In this document: one piece after another, positions 33,287-44,780 of the stretch
How positions within the stretch are numbered: the stretch's first letter is position 1
Layout: each line of letters starts with the position of its first letter
Assembly: GCA_900073065.1 (NCBI GenBank)
Contig: FJOG01000012.1
Span: 295,126 to 359,125 of the forward strand
Reading direction: 5' to 3'
From: Phialocephala subalpina
Taxonomy: Eukaryota; Ascomycota; Leotiomycetes; Helotiales; Mollisiaceae
Length of the DNA: 64,000 bases
Position numbers and translations under genes: made by a program
Notes under the pieces: generated by a model
The model's database searches: none
What the model was told of the DNA's origin: nothing
Seen by the model: the letters and a program-made list of their open reading frames with translations, nothing else

Positions 33287-34033
33287 TCAATTTTTCTGAA
33301 TGTTCTGAATGTCAACCACCACTTCACTGGCATCCTGATACTGGGCCATCCAACACTTCGTAATCACCTCTCCCAGGATCAAGTTAGTCGTGTCTGGATA
33401 TACATCTGCCTTAAACAGCCTCTCAAGCTCCCCATCATTTTTATCGGCGTATGGCACTTTCGTCGTCTCGATCTCGTATAGCAAAGAGCCCACTGCGAAT
33501 AGCTCGGACTGGATAGATGGTTTTGTGTAAGGCATATTCGGATGCTCAGAATGCGCACTAGGAGCTATCAAAGGCTTCGATTTATCGAGAGAAGATCCAG
33601 CAAAATCAGATAACTTTGTGGTTCCGTACCGATTAAGTAGGACATTCCCAGCGCCAATGTCTACTTGCATAACGCCTTGTGAGTGTACGTGTTGAATCGC
33701 CTGCGTAACTTGCGACGCCCAGCGGACCACGTCATCGGCCATAGGGAGCTTATTGTCGTCGCGAAGGTCCTGGAGGCGCTTGCGGAGTGGGTATTCAAGG
33801 CGTTCGAGAACGATCATCCCATCACGTGCGCCGAAGTACTTCGTAATATAAGGATGTGAACCTAGGCGTTCATAGATGCGGCGCTCGATGTCGACTTGAT
33901 CTTTTTCACTCTTTCCTGGAAGGGGCTTCTTGATGACATGCGACTCCGAGAGTGCAAATACCACTCCTGAGATACCATGTGAGATCATGGGAAGACGGCC
34001 CACCTTCTTTAGAATATCAGGTAGTGTCTCCAT
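33287..34033 (-). CDS. Divergent protein-kinase-like domain protein
   Basis: A single exon of 248 residues consists of a kinase fold and little else. There is no standard glycine loop, only HGISGVVFAL; the ATP lysine is probably in SHVIKKPLPG. The catalytic loop reads GVMQVDIGAGNVLL, so the Asp and Asn are kept but the His-Arg pair is lost. The metal motif is SDFAGSS, with Ala for Gly. The activation segment is short and the usual Ala-Pro-Glu is replaced by NMPYTKPSIQSELFAVGSLL. Many filamentous fungi have families of such small kinase-like proteins near HET and NLR genes. Activity is uncertain. The start METLPDILKK is clear. It ends 28 bases from the opposing small gene. Confidence 0.8.
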   Translation of the reverse strand: METLPDILKKVGRLPMISHGISGVVFALSESHVIKKPLPGKSEKDQVDIERRIYERLGSHPYITKYFGARDGMIVLERLEYPLRKRLQDLRDDNKLPMADDVVRWASQVTQAIQHVHSQGVMQVDIGAGNVLLNRYGTTKLSDFAGSSLDKSKPLIAPSAHSEHPNMPYTKPSIQSELFAVGSLLYEIETTKVPYADKNDGELERLFKADVYPDTTNLILGEVITKCWMAQYQDASEVVVDIQNIQKN

Positions 34034-34829
34034 TTAGGTCCGAATTTAATAAAGGCCAAAGAAAGAGATTTCTTTTTGAGATACAGAATGGATAATTATT
34101 GATAGATGTCTTGAGCTTGAAGCCAGTATATCGCAGCGAGCGCAGGCTGAAGAGAGGTTCCACTGCATTTACGCGAACGCTGGATGCCGGCCAATCTTTA
34201 TTTAGCCTAGCCTAGCGCCAACCATTGCCCGAGGCACTCACTAACTCCCACGATTTACCCGCTCCACTCCCAAGAGAGCTCCTAGTCACGTGCTCTTAAG
34301 GCTCGCCTCCCAGGACTCACTTACTCCTCAATTCCCTTATCAACTCTTCCCTATAATCTACTTTCAATCAAAAATTAAAATGTTAAAAAATAAAAAATAA
34401 ATTATTCCCAAATAATCAATGTTTTGTTCGTGATTCATTAATCACTTAATTTTATTATTCTAAAAAGTGGTCCATTTGAAAACTTACGCTAATCACATAT
34501 AGCTAAAGCAAATCGGCGAAAATTTTGAAATTTGTGGGTTGATGGGAATATGTTTAATTCGGTGCATAATAAATAAAAAGAATAAGAAATACAACTAGAG
34601 CGAGTAGTAGACAGATCTTGACTTCTGGGACTGTACTTATTAAGCATTATGGTCGGAATCCCTAAAGATCTCGGCAGTAAATCCGGATATGTTACTAGAG
34701 GATATGGATAGGAAATTGCGCTTTTTAAGAAGCTTTGAATCAGTCCTTAAGAATGAAGTACGCTGTACAACAAAGAATATTATCGGTTTTTAAGAGACTC
34801 CGACACCGAGGCGCACTTGGACGGTCGTT

Positions 34830-34982
34830 AGGAGGTTGCAGGAGGATGTTAAAGGAGGGATGTTAGAGGATGATGTTGATGTTGGAGGAGGCTGATGTTA
34901 GAGGAAGTTAATATTAAAGGAGGATGTTAATAAAGGAGGTTGATATTAGAGGGTGATGTTAAAGGAGGATGTTGGAGGATGT
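34830..34982 (+). repeat. Purine-rich imperfect minisatellite
   Basis: Variants of GGAGGATGTTA and GATGTTAGAGGA repeat about a dozen times over 150 bases, with GGAGG cores separated by ATGTTA or TTGATATTA. The G and A strand bias is nearly complete. Confidence 0.75.
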
Positions 34983-36479
34983 CGGTTTGGTATTGTTTAT
35001 TGCCTCTAAATCCTTAAAAGTTGTCTGTATCTTGCTTGTATTGACATGGTGCACTATTCTCAATGTGCCTATCCTAACCAACCCCCATTCATCTGCATCT
35101 TTATATCCCAAGTTCTTGTCCCAAATCTTTCTAGCTCTTCCAAATCCATCAATCTCTCAAATCCTTTCCCAGCTGATTAAGACTAGCGTTTTAATCGTAT
35201 CTAATGGTGCCCGCGACCTCTTGTAAGTTGTTGACGTCGAGATTTACCGGACGCTGAGAATCTCCGGTTGCTTGCTCGCCTTCCGAATCATCTGCGTCTT
35301 CAATGGATGTATGGTTTGACAATTGGCTTCCGTTTTCGAGCTCTCGTTGAGCGGCTGGCGAGCCTTGACCGTGAGTCTCTCCGCAGAGATTCTTGTCTGC
35401 GGGTCGTCACAGTCTAGCTCTCCTTCTCGAGTAACATACTGAGAGGCGAGAGGGAGCAGAACCTGGTCATCCATCTCTCTTTGTGGGATATACTAAGATG
35501 GCAGAGGGGTAAGAGCTTGGTCGCTAGGTGTGTTGGAATTGCAAGACGTTGGAGCTGGATTGGAAAGAGGCTTCGGGCGCGTCGGTTCTTAAACTGGTAT
35601 CACGATCGTATCACGAGCGGTTGAGTGGTCTTCGAAGTATCGGGTAGTGCTTTTATTCCATAGCCAAGAAACTATATACTGGAGCACCTAAGAGGATATT
35701 AGAAAGGTTGGATCTAGAGGAATGAAAAGGAAATAAGATCTAGACCTCCATTCGAGGATCTGGAAATCACAACGGACTGAATGCTGTAGTGGTCGGGAGG
35801 AACTTACCATCTCTTGGGCCAGGAGGATGGAGGAGGTTATGGTGACGGGTAAGATCTGCAAGCTGAACCAGTCAACAAAGAGATCAGTCATTGACTCACC
35901 GTCTTCTGCCAGCTTCTGCCAACAGCTCCGGAATCTGCAGACGAAACCGATAGAAGCAAAGATAGCAACGAAGACCATTCACGGAAGCACCGAGAGCGAT
36001 GACGCACGTCCCTTAATTGTTGTCCCTGCAGGTTCGTGGTACTCAAGTTTCAAGAGAACCTGCTGATGCCTAAAGGTTCCTGGTAGGATAAGAGACCAGC
36101 AAGCTTAAAGGTTCCAGAATTAAGACGACTGAGCGCAAGTACCGATCTCATGGCTTTAAAGAACAGTAGCCAGCTTCCTACTGATCACGGCTCATACCAC
36201 TTAAATGGCTCCACTGAAGCACGTAGATGTATTTGTTGAAGTCACGACCAACTTGATATCAGAAATCTTGTTACCTAAAGTTGACGATAGTCTCGTCCCT
36301 CCACGAGCTTAATGCCTTAAGCTAGAGTCTTACTGACACTGAATAGAAAGGTACAAGTCTCAGCAATCAAGATCTCGAGAAAGTCTTGATTCAGCTTGCA
36401 TCACGCTACAACACAAGGCTACTGCAAGAGATGCCTGGTGTCATTGATAGTTTGCAACATGCGATCGTTGTTATCTATC

Positions 36480-36518
36480 ATCTTAGCCCGCAATCTTAGC
36501 CCGCAATCTTAGCCCGCA
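36480..36518 (+). repeat. Three tandem copies of a 13-base unit
   Basis: The unit ATCTTAGCCCGCA occurs three times without a mismatch. No gene overlaps it. Confidence 0.9.
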
Positions 36519-36871
36519 TTGTTTCCGCAAGCTGCTCTCACACTTGCGACGAAAGCATCGTAATCATCAGCATATACATCGACGATGTCGCTGATGATAC
36601 TGGAGTATTAATTCCACTTGCACTGGAGGCGGGGCAATACAGCCTACTTGTACTTGCGGAGGATGATGGCCCAGTCCTTATCCCTCCGAGGCGCAAGCGA
36701 GTGCTCGATACAGGCTTGTATCATCTTGAAAAGGGATACGTAGATTTCTGTGGGAAAGCCAGTCGAGCTCACTTACATTACCAATGGTTGTATCGGAACG
36801 TTGGACCGGCATGGTCATAGACGCAGGTATGTAGAGAGGATCCTCCAAGGTAATCTCAATAGATATGCTGT

Positions 36872-39071
36872 TTATATTGCATTGCCCTTGTCGACAGGCA
36901 TGAACAGATCGGACATGTTGTTATTCCCGTTTCCCACCGGCACAGGCCCGCACCAAGGAGGCATAAAATCAACCGTCCAAAAGTCCGCCGCGAACGCACC
37001 ATTAAATACCGTCAAGTCAGCGCCTATATCACCACCGGCCACCATCCCCTGCAGTATCTGCTCCGGTTCCTGCGCCTGCTGCACCGAGACACCCTTCCTT
37101 GCCAGCTCGCACAAATAATGGTTTCTAATCGCCCTCCAATTCGCAGCCAAGTGTTGAAACCAATTTCCTTCGCTGCCGTCGCTATTGGTGATTAGTGTAG
37201 CATTTCGATCCAATCGTGCACAGAACTGATCGATATAAAACTCGATGGGAAGCACCTCGTGTACCATGTTTGCGTCCCAGCTCGGGCTATCGACCGAGAG
37301 CGTCAGTTCCATGGCGAGGTGGAACAGGTATTGCAGTCGGGCCCAGGAGTATCCGGGCAGGGTTTGCATCTGTCGATCCGAGATGGAAAGAGACTCTTCC
37401 ATGAGGGATTTTGTGGATTCTAAGGAACGGAGGAGAAGATCGACTTGGAAGGTTGTGAGGGGTGTTCCTGGGACGGAGGGCAGGACGTAGAGGCAGATTT
37501 CGTGGTTGAAGGCGCGGAAACCGAGGTGGAAGTACTTCAGTGCCACTATGAGGGATTGTGGAGTCAGCTGGTGCTAAAATTTGTCTGAAGGCGGAAAAAA
37601 CAGATGAGTGCTGAGTGTCGACTTACCATCGTTGATAATGCTTTCGGGGACAGAGCTCCTGAGCGAGTCAATCCGTGCATTCACACTTTTGATCAGGAAT
37701 TGCAGTTTATCATCAGCAATCTTGGGACCAGGAGGCAGATCCAGATACCCGAAGGTCTGACACACGTCTTCAGCGTGCTTGCTGAGGCGCACGTAATGAA
37801 TCAAGGTTGCGTCCGAGGGGGCAATTGGATTGCTCGCCAGTGACAGTGCATAATCTTCCAGCGTATCGCGATATTTCATAGCGTCGACTTTGCGGAAGAC
37901 CAAAGAGTACCTTGCAAGGTCAGTAAGATGCCAGGACTTGGTTGCCTTAGTGATCCTTACGAACGAGATATAACATAAGTGCCGATATATGCGCGTTTGG
38001 CATCAGCGGACCAGTCTAGATCCGTTGACTCCACTGAAGATGCTTGTTCTCCTGAAGCGGGAGGCTTGAAGTCTTTCATGGACAATCTCTGCTTCTGAGC
38101 GCCGAGTACTCGACGATTCAGGTTCAGGCCTAGATTCACGACGATCGAGGCGGCGAAGAAATTGAACTTGTATGCGGATTTCATATGCCAATGGCACCTG
38201 TTCGGCACTAGCATTAGTACCAGTTGTGGAACGAGGACGGGAGTTGGTCACCAGCCCAGGTAAACGAGAATACTTTGGAGTAATTCCAGAGTTTGCTCTC
38301 CGTCTCCCACCATTTGAACACCTAGCCTTCTCGAGTACTCGTGCTCCAATGTCGCCTGGAGGGTCCGGTCTCTCCATGACGCAGCCATGAGAATCGACAA
38401 CAGAAGCATAGGAGAGCCGCTTCGCAAGCTGTCCAGTACGTCTCCTTCGGGAATGATGACATACGGAAACGTTGCAGCAATGCTACGGAACTCTTCAATC
38501 AGAGCGTTGGCATAGCCGATGCTCAAGAGTCCACGGTCGATGGCATCGCCGTTATGCCCTGGGCGTAACGGGGCTGCAAGCTCCGCGACTGCTTGACATG
38601 GTCGAGACAGTACCACAAGTGAAGCTTGGTCACTACTACTGTCCTCCCGTTGTGATTGATAATCACGAGATCTCTGACCGTGCGGCAACCTCGAGGTCAC
38701 ATTTTCGAGACTCTGCTCCAATCTTTTGAGCCGATCTACTACTTCTTCAGGGACCGCTGCTGGAGGTACTTGTTAAATCATCACGTCTTGACATAGATGT
38801 TTCAAACGAAAGAGGACCACCAACCTTTCCGCTTGGTTGCAGATCTTGTTCTTGCTGGAGGCTGTTCGCATGCCTGGCCGCTCCGGTGACATCTACGTGT
38901 ACACTGTCAGTATCCAACTCTCAGCAAGGCCGGGACGCTCACGAACCGCTCGCATACTTCCTCGCCCGGCGTGCGCATGCACTTGACTTTCCTCGACCTA
39001 CAACTTACGCAAGCATTGCTCGTACGATTTTGAAGGCTTCGGGGGCTTCGAGGGTCCGGTGCTGAATCCAT
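36872..39071 (-). CDS. Zn2Cys6 transcription factor with fungal middle domain
   Basis: Six exons (39071-38947, 38892-38825, 38768-38252, 38197-37961, 37910-37627, 37545-36872) give 634 residues. The zinc cluster is split by the first intron: CVSCRSRKVKC, then CERCHRSGQAC, spacing Cys-X2-Cys-X6-Cys-X8-Cys-X2-Cys-X6-Cys, followed by a basic linker (RTRSATKRK) and a short coiled coil (VVDRLKRLEQSLENV). The middle region has the familiar LLLSILMAASW, YLGWCHWHMKSAYKFNFFAA and RAYIGTYVIS helices of the fungal regulator domain. The C-terminal end GNNNMSDLFMP is typical. It acts in the nucleus on DNA sites with CGG triplets. Intron 1 has the donor GTTCGT. The divergent neighbour is an MFS pump, a likely target by position. 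Confidence 0.9.
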
Positions 39072-39575
39072 GTTCCAAACCGAGGCCTACAGTGCCGCAC
39101 TCAGCAGCTGGAGAGGAGTCGGCGGACAGCGGACAGCGTACTGTGGACCGTGGACCGTGGACCGTCACCGTTCCCTTTGAATGGCTAAGGAGGAGACTCG
39201 GTACTCGAATACGCAGCTCCCGAAATCCTGGTCTGTGTCTCCTTTATATACATCTTGAGTTGAGGATTACGAAATCATGGCATCAAATGAAACGTGCCCG
39301 CTCTTCGGTCTCGGTGTTCTGCTGGCGGCGCTCCGTCTAAGCGAGCAGCCGAGAACCCTGTCTCCTTAGACGACTCCCCACCCCCTATCACCGTGAAATG
39401 CCCCTTAGCCACATCGGGTGAGGTTGATGTCGGAGCCTTGATCGAAAGTCACCTCAACGAGAGACTTATAAGGTCTTCCGGGTTGCAGCCGCATTTTGGT
39501 TTTAATCTCTTCCTTTCCTTCATACAACGTTTCTTTCTGGATCTCGCTGTGAGTCCCAGATCTCTTTATTGAGAG
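39072..39575. promoter_or_regulatory. Shared divergent promoter of regulator and MFS pump
   Basis: About 500 bases lie between the two starts. GGACCGTGGACCGTGGACCGT (39144-39164, 7-base unit GGACCGT in near-tandem array) and GGCGGACAGCGGACAGCG just before it give repeated CGG/CCG-related triplets. Zn2Cys6 proteins bind paired CGG triplets, so these repeats are candidate sites; this is inference. Confidence 0.5.
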
Positions 39576-41272
39576 ATGTCGACCTCTTCCAACATGGACT
39601 TCTCTGCGCAAGACCGACAAAATAGCCAAACAGACGCGGTGGACGCAGAAGACTCAAAAGCTAACAACAAAGACGATTTCTCTGCGTCGACGGTTGGGCT
39701 TGACGAAGGCATGAACGACAACATTGATCTCGAAAAAGGTTCGACGGGTGAGCTGCTCTCTGATCGAGGAGGCCCGGCTGGACCTCCACCGCCTGCGCAA
39801 ACCAAAGACCCAAACCTAATTGAATGGGACGGACCAAATGACCCTGGAAACCCGATGAACTTCTCTGTCCAGAAGAAGTGGCTCCTCACAGGTGTAATGG
39901 GTTCGATGACCTGGACCATCACATTTGCCTCGAGTGTATTCAGTACAGCAAGTCTCGTCGTAGCCAAAAAATACAACGTTTCCACAGAAGTGGCAACGCT
40001 GGGGACCAGCTTGTTTGTCGTGGGGTTGGGATTGGGCCCTATTGTAAGCAGCGGCCCCCCTTTCATACAACTTTCAGGAGTGTTGAGAATCACTGACCAT
40101 TAATACAGGTGTGGGGTCCAGCATCCGAACTCTTCGGACGAAAGACACCACTATTCTTTGGCTTCTTTGTATTTGGTATCTTCCAGATCGGTGTTGCAGT
40201 AGCGCAGAATCTATATACCATCATGCTCTGCCGATTCTTCAGCGGTATGTTCGGCTCTGCACCTCTTGCGATTGTTGGAGGAACCTTGGCGGACTTCTGG
40301 GGGCCGGTCGACAGAGGTGTTGCGACATGTGTTTTTGCCTCTGCGACGTTTGTTGGACCCATAGCAGGACCGGTCATGGGTAGCTTTATCACTGCTTCAT
40401 CACTTGGCTGGAAGTGGACGGCCTGGATGACGATGATCATGTGCTTCTTCTTTGGCATCGTAGGGTTCATTATCGTGCCCGAAACCTCTCACCTCAAGAT
40501 CCTCCAACAGCGAGCGAAGACACTCCGCTTCGAACAGAAGAACTGGGCCATCCATTCCAAAGCCGACGAGACCAAAGCCGACCTCGGCGCTTTCGTGCAG
40601 ACATACCTCATCAAGCCCTTCGCCATGCTCTTCAAAGAACCCATTTTAGTCCTCATTACCCTTTACATGGCGCTCATCTATGGTATCCTCTACCTCTTCT
40701 TCGAAGCGTATCCCATCTCCTTCCAAGAGAACCGACACTGGAACTCCGGCGTTGCCTCATTACCATTTCTCGCGATCCTCAGTGGTGTGCTCATCGGCGC
40801 TGGAGCAGTGGCCTACATTACGAAGACCCGCTTTGCGCGCAAGCTGCAAGAACAAGGAAAACTCGTCCCCGAAGAACGTCTCCCTCCCATGATCGCAGGC
40901 GCGTTCATCCTCCCGATTGGTCTTTTCTGGTTCGCGTGGACGAGCAACAAAGATATCCACTGGGCGCCGCAAGTTATCGCCGGTATACCCATCGGCTGTG
41001 GGATCCTCATGATCTTTCTACAGGGCATGAATTATGTCGTTGATGTGTATCTGTGGAATGCTAATAGTGCCTTGGCTGGAAACACACTCATTCGATCTTT
41101 TGTAGGAGCAGCGTTCCCACTCTTTGCGGTACAGATGTACCATGCTCTTGGTGTTGATTGGGCTAGTAGCTTACTGGGCTTCCTTTGTATAGCACTGCTA
41201 CCTGTCCCGATCCTATTTTACAAGTATGGAGCGAGGATTAGAGCGGCGAGTCAATTTAGTCCAAAGATGTGA
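39576..41272 (+). CDS. MFS drug/polyamine-type exporter (DHA1 family)
   Basis: Two exons (39576-40043 and 40109-41272) give 543 residues. A long acidic tail (about 95 residues, with GPAGPPPPAQTKDPNLIEW) leads to the family signature WDGPNDPGNPMNFS. Then come twelve membrane helices with motif A as GPASELFGRKTPL, CRFFSGMFGSAPLAIVGGTL, motif C as GPIAGPVMGSFI, ILYLFFEAYPISF in the second half, and NYVVDVYLWNANSALAGNTL. DHA1 pumps such as Flr1 and Tpo types export drugs, polyamines or fungal metabolites using the proton gradient at the plasma membrane. The substrate is not readable. It is divergent from a Zn2Cys6 regulator, the common arrangement for inducible efflux. Confidence 0.92.
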
Positions 41273-42041
41273 GGGTGTTTGTCTACGAGAGGAGGTTTCG
41301 AGTTCTTGTTTAAAAATTGGTAGCTCAAAGTTTTTTTTAATTAAATCCTAGATAGACTTTCTAAATAGAAATAAATAGATATATACAATTAGGTGGAACC
41401 AGACGCTCTCTTTTGCTTTTGATTACTTTGTATGACCTGTATATGTTTGGTGTTGTACATCTCGAAGATGCCTTGTGAAAGACTATGGCGAGTAGCGATG
41501 GTGGCACAATGAGGGGTACCAATGTACCCGCTGAACTAGCTCCAGTCAGGTATCGCCTTGTGCAGATATCGTGTCACCTCCAAGACTTCTCTTGGTTTGA
41601 ACAGGCTAGCTTTCTTAGGACTCGATATGACGCTGTTGTTGTTTACTTCCGTACAATGTTCTCAAGCTTGGTGAGCTGTACATTTTACAAAGTCAGATTA
41701 GCAAGTGAGCTAGTGTAACTTGTGCGGGGATTCCGGCGAAGAGTACAAGCAACCACGAGGCCATCCAGACAACCGTTTCTGTACCATGCTGACTGCATCG
41801 TTATTGAGAGGCTGAGTGTGTCCATGAGCTCTCTGTCTCACTTCATGCATTGGACGACATGCTCGAAATAGGGTGGTCAGGTAGGTGCGATGGTATAAAG
41901 CATCCCCTTCGCCTCACTATAACAGGCGAATATCGTTCGCCCATTGCTCTGCCTCTTCGACTGCCCCCAATACATAGCGATCTCCTTGTCGCCGAAACTA
42001 AGAACCTCAAATCGAGAAACCCTATCTACAAAATAGCAGAC
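41273..42041. other. Intergenic region
   Basis: About 770 bases including the MFS gene's AT-rich 3' end (41320-41390) and the promoter of the next gene. A 77-codon frame at 41485 has no support. Confidence 0.5.
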
Positions 42042-42822
42042 ATGAGACGTCTTTCTGTCTCTATCATTTCTTCCGTTGCATTACTAGCAATGGCCTCCTT
42101 TGTGGAGGCTGAGAAGGTCCAGTTGTCAGTCGCCACTTGGACTTCGTGTCTAGATTTGATTTCCAGTGCCCGAACGGTACCTATATCCAATTTGATCCGT
42201 TTACCGGAGACATTTCGGGTTCAAATCTGTGCGTACCTTTTTTCCTGTATGCATAGTGAAGATGCTAACCATTCAAAAGCGATTTCTCTAGAATCTTTCT
42301 TTCCGATATTAGCCAGGCTTGGGGAAATGGACAGTCATTATTGACTTCCTTCTTGGACCTCAACTTCCACATCAGAATCCAGGATTCCCAATCCGATGCG
42401 GAAGTCATCAACCTCAACACGAATGTTAAAGTTGACTTTGTGTTCGACGCTGTGGGACCTGAGTAGTTGCCTAGCTGTCAGATTTACACATACCGAATCA
42501 TACAAGGCATCGTTGAAACAAAGTCAGCGCGACAAACACGCTTAAGAACGAGTCTGTCCACCAAACTGTTTCTGGTACATATTCTTCAGCAGTTGTCTAC
42601 GCTATACCACCTTGGCATGATTGGGTCACAACGGCATACACGAGCTGTACACCTACACCAATGCCAACCACTTCCACCGGCCAATACATAAGTTACAATG
42701 GCAACTGCTCCTCCCCGGAATGGACTTGCCTGGGATCAAAGTTTGGAGACTGTTGTTCTGAAAATGGATGGTGTGGGAGCGATAGCTCTTACTGCTTGTC
42801 CGGTCTTTGCGCAAAGCGTTAA
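42042..42822 (+). pseudogene. Secreted chitin-binding (CBM18) protein with one-base frameshift
   Basis: Three exons are seen: 42042-42228, 42280-42462 and 42528-42822. Exon 1 starts with a good signal peptide (MRRLSVSIISSVALLAMASF, cut near VEA). Near 42111-42122 the coding frame changes: the signal-peptide frame stops making sense, while the +1 frame gives VVSRHLDFVSRFDFQCPNG and on. Adding one base there makes all three exons close in phase, to about 221 residues. Exon 3 ends in a hevein-type CBM18 module: WTCLGSKFGDCC, ENGWCGSDSSYC, LSGLCAKR. Such proteins bind chitin outside the cell and may protect the wall or hide chitin from plant hosts. The single lesion could be a sequencing error, in which case the gene is intact. 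Confidence 0.75.
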
Positions 42823-43559
42823 TATCAAGCCGAGCAACACAATCAACGTCAAGTTTCACATCCGCTACTGCGATAGTATAGTGGGTACAGTACAGGTAGG
42901 AAGGCGAGAGCCTTTGCAGCAGGAGGGGGATAGACGGGACATTGTTTCTGGGGCGCGAGAATTTTCGGAGAGTTGGACAATACTTCACCAATCATTTTTC
43001 TTGAACTTCACTTCCTTCCGCTTGATGTGATGAAGCGTTTTAAACATTGAAACGGATACCCATGGCAAAGGCTACAGGATGGAAGAATCATCCAATCGGA
43101 GTCTGTAAGGAGCTTAACGTTGAGGCACAATGGACGAAGCGGGGGCAAAAAAGGGCGGGGCAACCCTTTTTTTCCTATTCGGGAAAACGTACATCGGCAG
43201 TGGTACGTTAAGTCCCAGCGCCTGATTCACGGTGAAGCTATACCGTGAAGCTATAATGCTTTGTCATGCGATCGAGGAATGTGAAACCAAGAGGTCCGGT
43301 GCAGCTTTGGTGGATTGGTAATAGTCATTGACTAGAAGGAATAGTAATCGACTTCGCGAATTTCGCGTTGTACCAAGGTGCAGTGAAGCACCGAAGTGCA
43401 CACCAGAAGCACTTACAAAAGTCAAGCCCATTTCTTCGGACAACCGCCTCGACCAGACTTTCCGAAGGCATATTATCACGGAACTAAGTGCGACTACTTG
43501 TTACAATTCATCTTGCCATCTCTCACAGCCGGATCCAGCCCCCAACCTACCAACCCAGA
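42823..43559. other. Intergenic region
   Basis: About 740 bases with no supported gene. A G-run and T-run (GGGGCAACCCTTTTTTTCC, 43156-43174) are the only notable marks. Confidence 0.45.
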
Positions 43560-44607
43560 ATGATAGTCTTGACAGGTCTGTCTTCACCAATATCTCTCTC
43601 GTTCATCCACGCTGACTATCTACAGGTGTGACCGGCGGTCTGGGCTCTGCCGTCCTAACCACAATCCTCGACCAAAACCTCCTCCCTCCCACATCCCTCC
43701 GTATCTCCAGCTACAGCAGCAAAGGCCTGCTCCTCGATCGTGCCAGAAGCGTTGGAATCGAGATCCGCTACGGCGACATCACCAACCCTTCCACACTTAT
43801 TAATTCCTACTCTGGCGCCGATGCTCTCTTCCTAGTCTCCTATCCCTCCGTCGGCGAAGAGCGCTTCAAGTACCACAAAATAGCGATCGATGCAGCGAAA
43901 AAAGCCGGTGTCAAGCATATCCTCTACACATCTCTCACCTGGGGCGGGCCGGAAGGCAAAAGTAGCATCGCAGGCGTGTATCAAGCACACCTCAAAACCA
44001 CGAACTACTTGAAAGAAAGTGGATTGAAATGGACGATCATCCGCGAAGCTACATACGCGCATCTCTGGAACAACTTAGCCGGTTTCCTGAGATTGGAAGA
44101 AGACGGTGATTTTGAAGTTGTGGTTAGTAACGATGGGAAGCATCACTTCGCCAACCGTAAAGAACTGGGAGAAGCGACTGCGAAGATTATTGCGAATTAT
44201 GTTCGTCCCCCTTCCCACCACACTGAGTGTCCAAAATCAAGACTGACATTCTCCCAAAGAGAAACTATGAAAACCAAATGATAAACCTCACAGGTCCCAA
44301 CCCGCTCTCCGTCTCCGAAATCGTCGCGCTATACGCCAAACACAGCGGACGAAACATAACCTTCAAAAAGGTTGGAATCGAAGAAGCAGTCGCATACCAC
44401 AAGAGGAACAACTCTGTTCCTCCAGAGCAGCAAGACTTTCTGCCTAACTGGGCGAGTTGGGGAGAGGAGTTGGCGAGAGGAGAGGTGGATTATGTGGATC
44501 CGGCGTTTGAAGAATTGCTGGGGAGGAAGCCGTTGGGGATTGAGGATCAGATGGAGGAGATATTCTCGGCAGAGACCAATGTCCTTGATACTAAGGACTT
44601 TGTGTGA
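43560..44607 (+). CDS. NmrA-like NAD(P)-binding protein
   Basis: Three exons (43560-43575, 43626-44200, 44260-44607) give 312 residues. The tiny first exon encodes MIVLTG, which with the second exon completes the dinucleotide-binding motif GVTGGLGSAVL. Further landmarks are YGDITNPSTLINSYSGADAL, AGVKHILYTSL, LKWTIIREATY and INLTGPNPLSVSEIVALY, all usual in the NmrA/QOR2-like branch of atypical short-chain dehydrogenases. Relatives act as NAD(P)H-dependent quinone reductases or as redox-sensing regulators in the cytosol; which applies here is unknown. The second intron uses GTTCGT. The frame is complete and the length is typical. Confidence 0.88.
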
Positions 44608-44780
44608 GTGGGTTGAAGGACGAGAGGGGATGGGCGTTGGACTGCTTAGGCACTGACTGAGTGAGCTAGCGTGGGAACGTTGAGGATGCGGAAGACTGAA
44701 AGACAGAAGTTCTAAAGTCCAAGACTGCGTATTCGAATGAATCTTTTGCTTTGAAGACGGAAAATGCAGGTACGTGTCAA

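Larger units (their letters stand above)
34034..36871. other. Gene-poor region with repeats
   Basis: About 2.8 kb with no gene that I can support. It holds a purine-rich minisatellite (34830-34982) and a 13-base triple repeat (36480-36518). Several frames of 60-95 codons on both strands have no family match. A stop-free plus-strand stretch near 36560-36760 without ATG contains a YIDDV string, but nothing around it supports reverse transcriptase. The region may be degenerated transposon DNA. Confidence 0.5.

Noticed and set aside
36560..36760. YIDDV string in a stop-free plus frame, like a reverse transcriptase core
   Set aside because: Sequence on either side has none of the other reverse transcriptase blocks, and there is no start codon or LTR.
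39566..40470. Minus-strand frames opposite the DHA1 MFS gene
   Set aside because: Mirror frames of a well-supported transporter.
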